Below are positions 1-5,315 of a stretch of DNA of 6,568 nucleotides, one piece after another. The translations under genes were made by a program, and so were the position numbers. The notes below the pieces were generated by a model. It saw nothing but the letters and a program-made list of their open reading frames with translations. It had not been told where the DNA came from and did not search any database. Positions within the stretch are counted from its first letter, which is position 1, and every line of letters begins with the position of its first letter. Source of the stretch: Chloroflexia bacterium (GTDB lineage Bacteria; Chloroflexota; Chloroflexia; Thermomicrobiales; UBA6265). The DNA is taken from NCBI GenBank assembly GCA_013698305.1, contig JACCVC010000197.1, positions 1 through 6,568 on the forward strand, read 5' to 3'.

Positions 1-2
1 AA

Positions 3-812
3 GCTCACCCATGCCACGACTGCGATCGGCGCAAGGAACACCGGCGCTACCAGGAGCGCCGCGACAAGCTGGACAAGGAACGCGGGCTCCTGATCGAAGG
101 GCTGGAGCGCCACTCGATGGCGGAAGAGCTGAGGATTCGCAACATCATTCGCGGTATCCGCGATGTCCTGCACCGGTTCAGCTATCTTCGCGCCGGCTAC
201 CCGACCGAAAAGGCCGACATGCTTGCCGACATCTTCGACAACGACGGCCTGATCCTCTGCGAGATGATCGACCGCGGATTATTCGACGACCTGTCACCGG
301 ATGAGATCGCCGAGGTGTTCTCGTGGTTCAGCTTCGACCGGGAATACCGCTATCCCAACCACTTCACCCTGCCGAACAGGTTGATCCAGCTCCGGCAAAA
401 GCTCGAGGACCTGGAACGGGACGTGATCGGCGAAGAGCGAGATCACCGGCTCTACATCTCCGAGGGTCACAACGCCGCCTTCTACGGCGCTGCGCTGGCG
501 TGGTGCCGGGGCGCGACGATGGCGGAGGTCGGAGAGTCGCTGGAGATTTCCGAAGGCGACCTCGTCATCACCTTCAACAAGACCATCGACCTCCTTCGGC
601 AGGTGCGGGACATGCTTGGCAACGTCGCGCCGGAGCATCCGCTTCGTGAAACGCTGACCGAGTCGATCCGAAGGCTCCGACGCGGCATCGTCCAGCAGTC
701 GCTCGCCCTGGGATTCACGCCGATCATCGAGGAAGACGAAGAAGACGACGAAGAGAGCGACGAAGGCGACAGCGCGATCATCGAGATGGACGCGGACGAC
801 GACCCTATGTAG
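3..812 (+). CDS. Ski2/HelY-like superfamily II RNA helicase, C-terminal part (5' end outside window)
   Basis: The reading frame is open from the left edge to TAG at 810-812 and shows 269 residues of a longer protein. The ATG at 117 is internal, because family-type sequence continues upstream of it. Near the visible N-terminus is HPCHDC (residues 2-7) followed by a charged helix, as seen between the helicase core and C-terminal domain of actinobacterial HelY-type proteins. Residues of about 80-235 resemble a DSHCT domain: PNRLIQLRQKLEDLE, then FYGAALAWCRGATMAEV, then GDLVITFNKTIDLLRQV, and a final arginine-rich helix. The Walker A and DEVH motifs would lie left of the window. Family members are ATP-dependent RNA helicases thought to act in RNA processing or decay; the substrate here is unknown. 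The last 29 residues (about 241-269) are a very acidic tail (EEDEEDDEESDEGD). The stop codon lies inside the GTAG head of a REP-like repeat. The gene converges on the lyase-like gene. Confidence 0.87.
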   Translation, partial: AHPCHDCDRRKEHRRYQERRDKLDKERGLLIEGLERHSMAEELRIRNIIRGIRDVLHRFSYLRAGYPTEKADMLADIFDNDGLILCEMIDRGLFDDLSPDEIAEVFSWFSFDREYRYPNHFTLPNRLIQLRQKLEDLERDVIGEERDHRLYISEGHNAAFYGAALAWCRGATMAEVGESLEISEGDLVITFNKTIDLLRQVRDMLGNVAPEHPLRETLTESIRRLRRGIVQQSLALGFTPIIEEDEEDDEESDEGDSAIIEMDADDDPM

Positions 813-833
813 CCCCGCACCTTGTGTGCGGCG
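809..833 (+). repeat. REP-like palindrome 1 (left half of REPIN 1)
   Basis: This 25-nt unit has the head GTAG, arm CCCCGCAC, loop CTTGT and arm GTGCGGCG. The inner six pairs of the stem are intact, with one mismatch near the base. The head includes the TAG stop codon (810-812) of the helicase gene. It is inverted relative to the copy at 869-893; the first 22 nt of the two copies differ at a single position. Confidence 0.8.
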
Positions 834-868
834 TCCTGGGAATGACCAGCGTCGTGGAGAGCATTCGT

Positions 869-893
869 CCTCGCACACAAGGTGCGAGGCTAC
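869..893 (-). repeat. REP-like palindrome 2 (right half of REPIN 1)
   Basis: Read on the minus strand this has the head GTAG, arm CCTCGCAC, loop CTTGT and arm GTGCGAGG, giving a perfect 8-bp stem with a 5-nt loop. The head contains the TAG stop codon (892-890) of the minus-strand lyase-like gene. This is the better preserved of the two copies with this stem type. Confidence 0.82.
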
Positions 894-2407
894 GTATCTT
901 CACCTTCCCTGGCAGCGTCCGCGACCCATGCCCGCACGCTAGCCTCGGCATCTCTAACCTGCAACCGCCGGGACGCGATCCGGTCCATGACCTGTTGGTT
1001 CGCCGCCCGCTCGCCTTCGATCCACTCGCGGGTCATTGACGGCGCCGGTGATCCCTCCACCAGCCGTCGCTCAAGAAACCGCCTCGGCGCCAGCCAGCGA
1101 CCGAGCGTCTCCGGCTCGACCTTTAGCTCGCGCCCGATCACCATCAGCGCCGACAAGTCGACGTGCTCCGGGGTGATGGCGCTGATCTCCAGGTTCTCCT
1201 CCCGCAGTCGCCGCAACGTCAGCCCGGCGACATCCCGAGCCACTGACGGGGTCAACTGCTCCTCCGACATCAGGAACGCCGCCAGGTCGCTGGAGGTCGT
1301 GAAATCCCGCCCTGCCCGGTTGGCGAGATAGGCGCGATTCACCGTCAACGCCGTGCGGAACAACTCGTCCACGGCGTCGAACTGCTCAGCCGTCTGGCTT
1401 GCTAGCCCCGTCAGGTCATCTGCGATCCAGTCGACCGCCACGCCGAGCGGACCATACGGCAGTTGCCGCAATCGACCGACCAGCGCCGTCGCTGAATAGG
1501 TACCGGCCCGAAGCTCCTGCGCCAGCGACACGAGGCGCTCAACCGCCGTGAAACCTGGCAGGTGACGATCTCCTTCTCGCATCCAGGCGTCGTCGAACAC
1601 CAGCGACGACGGATCGGTGCGGACCATCACTGCAAGCTCGTCCAGCAGCCGGGCGACTGGCGCGCCGACCGAGGCCAGCGACTCTGCAACGGCGACAAAG
1701 TCCTCGATGTTGGCGACCGCGTCGTAGGTGTTGGGAATCGGCTCGCGGAAACCCAACCACCTTGCGGTCTCGGCTCGTTCCGCCCCGACAACCTCGCCCG
1801 ACATGGAACCCGCCCCCAGCGGTGAGCGATTGAGACGATCGATCGCGTCGAGCAATCGTGTAAGCCCCGTGCCCAGCGGCGCGATGGCGCCACCGAGCAG
1901 GTGCCCGAACGTCACCGGTTGCACGGGACGTCCGGTGTGAAACCCCTGCATCAGCGTCACCGCGTGCAACTCGGTCATTGCCAGCATCGCCTGCCGCGCC
2001 TCGCCGGCACGCTTCGCAGCGGCAAGTGAGTCTGAACTCGCCATAACTCGCAGCACGGTCCCCGCCCATTCCTCCTGAGCGAGTCCCAACTTCGCTGCGC
2101 CCCGTAGCTCATCCGGCAACGCGGAGTCGACCCGGTCCTCGAACGCTCGCTGCATCGACCGAACGGAACTTGTTGACGAGACGTCGTCATCGCCGAGGGA
2201 ATCGACCGCGCTGGCGATTCGCGCCGCCGAGCGCTCATCGACGACCCCCGCCCGCTCCAGTCCCCGCAGATGCGTCGCCAGTACCAGCCAAACTGCGTGA
2301 GCTCGCGACACCTGATCGCGAGCCGAAGATACTGCCGACCGTTCGGGCTGCGGTTGGTGTTGCCGCCCAATCAAGCCGGCCAACGTCGTTCGGGATTCGT
2401 CGCTCAT
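890..2407 (-). CDS. Argininosuccinate lyase-like protein (fumarase/aspartase superfamily), probable pseudoenzyme
   Basis: The 505-residue protein follows the argininosuccinate lyase fold order. HTGRPVQPVTFGH (157-169) matches the ASL THLQRAQPVTFGH segment. NRSPLGAGSMSG (193-204) matches the NxSPLGSGAL segment. RWLGF...NTYDAV and DDAW (272-275) follow, then DFTTSSDLAAFLM (368-380) and GSPAP (452-456), as in the ASL C-terminal domain. The length is slightly above the usual 450-480. Catalytic features are lost: the GSSxMPQKKNP loop reads GDRHLPGFTAVE (279-290), the TH pair reads HT, and no SRND-type motif is seen in the N-terminal third. Loss of arginine-biosynthetic activity is therefore inferred; a ligand-binding or structural role is possible. 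ATG at 2407 is the only good start; an AGG about 10 nt upstream is a weak ribosome site. The reading frame is intact, so this is not a decayed pseudogene. It is divergent from the DUF362 gene. Confidence 0.72.
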   Translation of the reverse strand: MSDESRTTLAGLIGRQHQPQPERSAVSSARDQVSRAHAVWLVLATHLRGLERAGVVDERSAARIASAVDSLGDDDVSSTSSVRSMQRAFEDRVDSALPDELRGAAKLGLAQEEWAGTVLRVMASSDSLAAAKRAGEARQAMLAMTELHAVTLMQGFHTGRPVQPVTFGHLLGGAIAPLGTGLTRLLDAIDRLNRSPLGAGSMSGEVVGAERAETARWLGFREPIPNTYDAVANIEDFVAVAESLASVGAPVARLLDELAVMVRTDPSSLVFDDAWMREGDRHLPGFTAVERLVSLAQELRAGTYSATALVGRLRQLPYGPLGVAVDWIADDLTGLASQTAEQFDAVDELFRTALTVNRAYLANRAGRDFTTSSDLAAFLMSEEQLTPSVARDVAGLTLRRLREENLEISAITPEHVDLSALMVIGRELKVEPETLGRWLAPRRFLERRLVEGSPAPSMTREWIEGERAANQQVMDRIASRRLQVRDAEASVRAWVADAAREGEDT

Positions 2408-2424
2408 GATCTAAAACCTGACGC

Positions 2425-2452
2425 AATATGCATTAAAGTCAGAGGTCCGCAA
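2425..2452 (-). promoter_or_regulatory. Weak promoter candidate for the lyase-like gene
   Basis: On the minus strand TTGCGG (2452-2447) and CATATT (2430-2425) are separated by 16 nt. This would place the transcription start about 10 nt before ATG 2407, giving a very short leader. A 5-bp dyad (CTGAC at 2418-2422, GTCAG at 2438-2442) overlaps the -10 region and could be an operator. Both are pattern matches only. Confidence 0.25.
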
Positions 2453-2476
2453 TGGGTTGGAAGAGTTGATCTACAC

Positions 2477-2506
2477 TTGGACTTTGCCCACGCAAGGCTG
2501 TATCCA
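2477..2506 (+). promoter_or_regulatory. Weak promoter candidate for the DUF362 gene
   Basis: TTGGAC (2477-2482) and TATCCA (2501-2506) are 18 nt apart, about 60 nt before the chosen start codon. The -35 match is fair and the -10 match is poor. Confidence 0.25.
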
Positions 2507-2551
2507 TCAATTCAATGCGATGCGCACGGCGCCTGTTAACACAGCATCGAC

Positions 2552-2557
2552 GAGGAG
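2552..2557 (+). promoter_or_regulatory. Ribosome binding site deciding the DUF362 start
   Basis: GAGGAG lies 11 nt before ATG 2569. It favours this start over the in-frame ATG at 2515, which would add 18 residues, has no Shine-Dalgarno sequence and would bury this site inside the coding region. Confidence 0.65.
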
Positions 2558-2568
2558 CTTTCAACACC

Positions 2569-3783
2569 ATGATTTCCAAGGACTTCCCCGGCAAAGGCAA
2601 GGTCGCCATCCTCAAAACCAAACCAGATTCGGTGCTGGAAGATGTCGGTGAGGTGATTCGCCTCGCCGGATACCAGGACGCGCTGCCCGCCGACAAGGAT
2701 ACCGTGCTGAAGATCAATATCTCCTGGCAAACGTGGTATCCCGCCTGCTCAACCACGCCGTGGCAGCTTGAAGGCGTGATCCGTGCGCTCCAGCAAGACG
2801 GCTACCAGAACCTTGTTGGCGCGCACAACGGAACCGTCGTGGTCGATTCGTTCGTCGGCGAGCGCAACAACAAGCACAAGTACGTCACCGACAAGTACGA
2901 GATCGAGAACGCGCACCTGTCCGAGCCGGAATACCCATGGGTGCCATACACCCCGAAGGAGCCGTTCCTGGTGCTCGACAAGATCTTCCCCGAAGGCGTC
3001 GAGGTGCCGAAGCTCTTCTTCGACAAAAACATCATTCAGCTCCCGACCGTCAAGACGCACGTCTTCACGACCATCACCGGCGCGATGAAGAACGCCTTCG
3101 GAGGGCTGCTCAACAACAAGCGGCACTGGACCCACCCGGTCATCGACGAGACGCTGGTCGACCTCTTGCAAATCCAGCAGGACATCCACAGCGGCTTGTT
3201 CGCCGTCATGGACGGCACATTTGCCGGCGATGGCGCGGGACCCCGGGCGATGCGACCGCACGAGAAGGACATGTTGCTGGCCAGCGCCGACCAGGTCGCC
3301 ATCGACGCGATCAGCGCCAAGGTGCAGGGCTTCGATCCGATGGAGCTGCCCTTCATCCGCCTCGCGCACGAGAAGGGTCTTGGCATCGGCGACCCGAAGG
3401 ACATCGAGATCGTCGGCTACGACATCTCCGCCGAGGACTGGAAGTTCGTCAAGGAGGACACCTTCGCCAGCAAGGGTCAGCACCTGATCTACCACGGACC
3501 GCTCAAACGGTTCGAGAAGCAGCTGCTGCAATCGCCCATCGTGCCGTGGAGCTTTTTCGCGTCAAATTTCTACCACAACGTCTACTGGTACCCGGTGGTC
3601 GGGCGCAAGCGGGTCAAGCAGGCGCTTGGCACCAAATGGGGCCAGCTGTTCCAGAGCTACGGAGACGGCAAGGTGGTACTGCCCGGTCCCGAGCCGAAGC
3701 CAACGGCGGTTGCCGCCGCCTCGATGGCCGCGATGGTCGGCGCGACGTGGATGGGTCTAAGGGCGCTCCGGGAGAGGTCGTAA
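2569..3783 (+). CDS. DUF362 domain-containing protein with possible C-terminal membrane tail
   Basis: The 404-residue protein begins with KVAILKTKPDSVLEDVGEVI (11-30), typical of the DUF362 N-terminus. It continues through KINISW (48-53), the GVIRALQQDGY helix (69-79) and the family hallmark QLPTVKTHVFTTITGAMKN (157-175) with FGGLLNNKRHWTH (177-189). VMDGTFAGDGAGP (213-225) and the ASADQVAIDAISAKVQGFDP segment (238-257) follow. The biochemical role of DUF362 is unsettled. Many members carry ferredoxin-type 4Fe-4S motifs, but none is present here; Cys60 is the only cysteine. Residues 379-397 are Ala-rich and fairly hydrophobic, followed by RALRERS, which could be a single weak membrane anchor. 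There is no N-terminal signal peptide, so the domain would be cytoplasmic if anchored. The gene appears monocistronic: it is divergent from the lyase-like gene and followed 5 nt after its TAA by a REP-like repeat cluster. Confidence 0.88.
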   Translation: MISKDFPGKGKVAILKTKPDSVLEDVGEVIRLAGYQDALPADKDTVLKINISWQTWYPACSTTPWQLEGVIRALQQDGYQNLVGAHNGTVVVDSFVGERNNKHKYVTDKYEIENAHLSEPEYPWVPYTPKEPFLVLDKIFPEGVEVPKLFFDKNIIQLPTVKTHVFTTITGAMKNAFGGLLNNKRHWTHPVIDETLVDLLQIQQDIHSGLFAVMDGTFAGDGAGPRAMRPHEKDMLLASADQVAIDAISAKVQGFDPMELPFIRLAHEKGLGIGDPKDIEIVGYDISAEDWKFVKEDTFASKGQHLIYHGPLKRFEKQLLQSPIVPWSFFASNFYHNVYWYPVVGRKRVKQALGTKWGQLFQSYGDGKVVLPGPEPKPTAVAAASMAAMVGATWMGLRALRERS

Positions 3784-3788
3784 GGCAT

Positions 3789-3813
3789 GTAGCGTCGGGC
3801 ATCGTGCCGGCCA
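3789..3813 (+). repeat. REP-like palindrome 3 (degenerate)
   Basis: The head GTAG and arm CGTCGGGC are followed by ATCGT and GCCGGCCA. The first 11 nt equal the other copies of this stem type. The stem keeps three inner pairs but has mismatches further out, so this looks like an ageing copy. It starts 5 nt after the DUF362 stop codon. Confidence 0.6.
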
Positions 3814-3858
3814 CTTAAAGTCCACGTGCGTTCCGGTTACTGGCGTGCGTCGACCGTT

Positions 3859-3883
3859 GTAGCGTCGGGTCTTGTGCCCAACA
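3859..3883 (+). repeat. REP-like palindrome 4
   Basis: The head GTAG, arm CGTCGGGT, loop CTTGT and arm GCCCAACA form this copy. Its first 21 nt are identical to the inverted copy at 3992-4016. The inner GGGT/GCCC part of the stem pairs, with one T-G wobble; the outer arm has drifted. Confidence 0.72.
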
Positions 3884-3931
3884 ACCGAGCATCCAAATTA
3901 CGTTTCAGCTCTGGCATTTGCGGGTCCATCG

Positions 3932-3956
3932 GTAGCGTCGGGTTTCTTGTTTGACG
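3932..3956 (+). repeat. REP-like palindrome 5 (left half of REPIN 2)
   Basis: The head GTAG and arm CGTCGGGT are followed by TTCTT and GTTTGACG. The outer CGTC/GACG pairs are intact and the inner part can close only through G-T wobbles. It looks like a copy with C-to-T changes in the right arm. Together with palindrome 6 it spans 85 bp, the same length as REPIN 1. Confidence 0.65.
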
Positions 3957-3991
3957 ATGTAGCTGCCAGCCATGATCCGGTTTGTGAGACT

Positions 3992-4016
3992 CGTCGGGCA
4001 CAAGACCCGACGCTAC
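3992..4016 (-). repeat. REP-like palindrome 6 (right half of REPIN 2)
   Basis: Read on the minus strand it has the head GTAG, arm CGTCGGGT, loop CTTGT and arm GCCCGACG. The 8-bp stem is complete (seven Watson-Crick pairs plus one T-G). It is the best preserved copy of this stem version. Confidence 0.8.
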
Positions 4017-4045
4017 CTGATCCGCGTCACGCTGCGTGCTACTAT
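4017..4045 (+). promoter_or_regulatory. Candidate promoter of the BMP transporter operon
   Basis: CTGATC (4017-4022) and TACTAT (4040-4045) lie 17 nt apart. The -10 hexamer is preceded by TG and one base (4037-4039), an extended -10 that can compensate for the poor -35. It starts directly after the last REP-like unit. Confidence 0.4.
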
Positions 4046-4051
4046 GAACGC

Positions 4052-4153
4052 AATATCAGCGTGGTATGAAAGGCAAATGCGGCAATTTGGATAACCGGCA
4101 CAGGTATCCGGGCCGTTAGTGCGCGTGGCGCAATCACCAAAAGGAGTAGAGGC
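4052..4153 (+). promoter_or_regulatory. Leader of about 100 nt before the BMP binding-protein gene, with AAGGAG ribosome site
   Basis: If the promoter at 4017-4045 is used, the leader is about 100 nt. It contains a small hairpin (GGATA at 4089-4093 with TATCC at 4105-4109) and a second short one (GCGC at 4121-4124 with GCGC at 4128-4131). Neither matches a riboswitch class I recognise, including the purine class that might suit a nucleoside transporter. A strong Shine-Dalgarno sequence, AAAAGGAG (4139-4146), sits 7 nt before ATG 4154. Confidence 0.4.
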
Positions 4154-5233
4154 ATGACCTCGGGACCGCTCGTTTCTCTTTCGATCAACCGCCGTCGACT
4201 CGTGTTTACATCAGCCGCCGCTGTCGCCCTCGCGCCGATAGCGAAGCTCGCTCCGGTGGCTGCCCAGGACGACCTGCTGATCACAGGCATCACCGATACC
4301 GCTGGCCTGGGCGATCAGAACTTCAATGACCTCGCCAACGCGGGTGGCGAGCAGGCCGCCGAGGAGTTCGGCGTCACCTGGCGCGTGCTCGAAAGCACGA
4401 CCGCCGCGGACTACATCCCGAATCTGACTCGCGCCGCCGAGGAAAGCGACCTTAGCATTGCCATCGGGTTCTTGCTGACCGACGCAGTCACGGAAATTGC
4501 CGAACAATTCCCTGATTCGAGCTTCATGCTCATTGACGCAGTGGTCGAAGCGGATAACGTGGCATCCGTGCTTTTCAAGGAACAGCAGGGAGGGTTTCTG
4601 GCTGGTATCGTCGCCGGCCTCCTCGCTGGTCCGGAACGGATCGTCGGCGTGGTCGGCGGCATCCGCATCCCTCCAGTGATCCGCTATGAAGTCGGATTCG
4701 TCGCCGGTGTGATGAGTGTTGCGCCGGATGTCGAGGTGCTGATCAGCTACGCCGACGACTTCGAGGATCCCGGACTCGGCAGGGAGCTCACTCTCGCTCA
4801 ATACAATCAGGGCGCGAACATCGTCTTCCCGATCGCCGGTCGCACCGGCGTCGGCTCCTTCGACGCCGCCGTTGAGCTTGGCGAGGGCTACTGGGTCATC
4901 GCCGCCGATGCCGACCAGAGCCAGCTTGGCGCTGACAACCAGCTCTGCGCCGCCACCAAAAAGATCGACGAGGCTGTGGTCCGAGTCGTTGGCCAGGTCG
5001 TTGACGGCTCCTTCGCGGGCGGGCTGCAGGATCTCGGCATCGCCGAGGATGGTATCGACCTCGAAGCGTTCCATGATTCCGTCGGCGAGGACATCATCGC
5101 CACGGTTGACGCTTACAAGGCTGCGATTGTTGACGGCGCCGTCGTCCCGCCGGTCGATGACGATACGCTGCTTGCCTTTGAGCCATTGGCGCTCGACGGG
5201 CTGGCAACGCCAGAGGCGACACCAGCAAGCTAG
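4154..5233 (+). CDS. BMP/PnrA-family ABC transporter substrate-binding protein
   Basis: This 359-residue extracytoplasmic binding protein belongs to the basic membrane protein (BMP) family, whose studied members mostly bind nucleosides. The N-terminus has NRRRLVF (12-18), a Tat-like twin-arginine motif, then a hydrophobic Ala/Leu stretch (19-36) ending APVAAQ, with cleavage likely near residue 38. There is no lipobox cysteine. The mature part begins LLITGITDTAGLGDQNFND (41-59), the family's ligand-loop region. FKEQQGGFLAGIVAGLL (141-157), IVGVVGGIRIPPVIRYEVGF (163-182) and ANIVFPIAGRTGVGSFDAA (221-239) follow, with DADQSQLG (252-259) as the hinge-side motif. The C-terminal Thr/Pro/Ala tail is probably disordered. 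The single mature cysteine is residue 265. It has a strong ribosome site and precedes the matching ATPase gene by 82 bp. A purine nucleoside ligand is inferred only from the family. Confidence 0.92.
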   Translation: MTSGPLVSLSINRRRLVFTSAAAVALAPIAKLAPVAAQDDLLITGITDTAGLGDQNFNDLANAGGEQAAEEFGVTWRVLESTTAADYIPNLTRAAEESDLSIAIGFLLTDAVTEIAEQFPDSSFMLIDAVVEADNVASVLFKEQQGGFLAGIVAGLLAGPERIVGVVGGIRIPPVIRYEVGFVAGVMSVAPDVEVLISYADDFEDPGLGRELTLAQYNQGANIVFPIAGRTGVGSFDAAVELGEGYWVIAADADQSQLGADNQLCAATKKIDEAVVRVVGQVVDGSFAGGLQDLGIAEDGIDLEAFHDSVGEDIIATVDAYKAAIVDGAVVPPVDDDTLLAFEPLALDGLATPEATPAS

Positions 5234-5258
5234 AGATCGCCTTTGCGGCAACCTCTCC

Positions 5259-5309
5259 GGGCGCCCTGACAGTGTCGTCGACCATGTCGCTGACAACGTC
5301 GGGGCGCCC
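5259..5309 (+). promoter_or_regulatory. Intercistronic hairpin between binding-protein and ATPase genes
   Basis: A 12-bp stem pairs 5259-5270 (GGGCGCCCTGAC) with 5298-5309 (GTCGGGGCGCCC), with one T-G wobble. Inside it a 4-bp stem (TGTC 5273-5276 with GACA 5292-5295) continues the structure. There is no T-run, so it is not a standard terminator. It includes the only GGGG that could serve as a ribosome site for ATG 5316. It could therefore lower ATPase translation or protect the upstream binding-protein mRNA, as expected where binding protein is needed in excess. Confidence 0.55.
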
Positions 5310-5315
5310 ATCCCC

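Larger units (their letters stand above)
809..893. repeat. REPIN-like element 1: inverted pair of REP-like palindromes between convergent genes
   Basis: Two inverted 22-nt arms (809-830 and 872-893, one mismatch) flank a unique centre, and each arm is itself a small hairpin. The whole element is 85 bp, with 35 bp (834-868) between the two 25-nt units. The GTAG heads face outward, as in REP doublets (REPINs/BIMEs) moved by RAYT transposases. The element fills the whole gap between the helicase gene and the lyase-like gene and provides both stop codons. A transcript from either side would fold into a strong stem-loop, so it may limit read-through or antisense transcription. There is no T-run, so a classical intrinsic terminator is not supported. 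Confidence 0.75.
3789..4016. repeat. Cluster of four REP-like palindromes in a 370-bp gene-free stretch
   Basis: The gap 3784-4153 contains no credible gene. It holds three direct copies starting at 3789, 3859 and 3932 (steps of 70 and 73 nt) and one inverted copy ending at 4016. The sequences between copies are not repeated. The remaining part, 4017-4153, holds the promoter and leader of the transporter operon. The cluster therefore separates the DUF362 transcript from that operon and may shield its 3' end or block read-through. Confidence 0.7.
3932..4016. repeat. REPIN-like element 2: inverted pair of REP-like palindromes
   Basis: Palindromes 5 and 6 face outward with 35 bp (3957-3991) between them. 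Total length and spacer length (85 and 35 bp) match REPIN 1 exactly, although the stems belong to a different sequence version and the spacers show no obvious similarity. The outer edge abuts the candidate -35 region of the transporter operon. Confidence 0.65.

Noticed and set aside
117..119. ATG at 117 as the start of the first gene
   Set aside because: The frame is open upstream with HPCHDC and a charged helix typical of the helicase family, so the gene continues beyond the left edge.
294..878. Minus-strand frame opposite the helicase C-terminus (also 482-880)
   Set aside because: Antisense shadow of the DSHCT region; the Phe/Val- and Ser-rich parts are only the complement of the acidic tail codons.
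809..893. Classical bidirectional rho-independent terminator
   Set aside because: The stem-loops lack T-runs on either strand, and the repeated form with the GTAG head elsewhere in the window points to REP elements; a termination role remains possible but unproven.
2515..2568. Upstream ATG at 2515 as the DUF362 start
   Set aside because: There is no ribosome site before it, the added 18 residues (Arg/Cys-rich) are unlike the family, and GAGGAG precedes ATG 2569.
2749..3531. 260-codon minus-strand frame opposite the DUF362 gene
   Set aside because: Antisense shadow with low-complexity Val/Leu/Asp composition; the plus strand has family motifs.
3789..4016. Possible CRISPR array because of repeats at 70-73 nt steps
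   Set aside because: Repeats are variable, only three are in direct orientation, one is inverted, spacers are longer than usual, and no cas genes are present. The GTAG-palindrome form fits REP elements better.
4052..4153. Purine or other known riboswitch in the transporter leader
   Set aside because: Only two short stems are visible and no conserved core of a class I can recognise is present.
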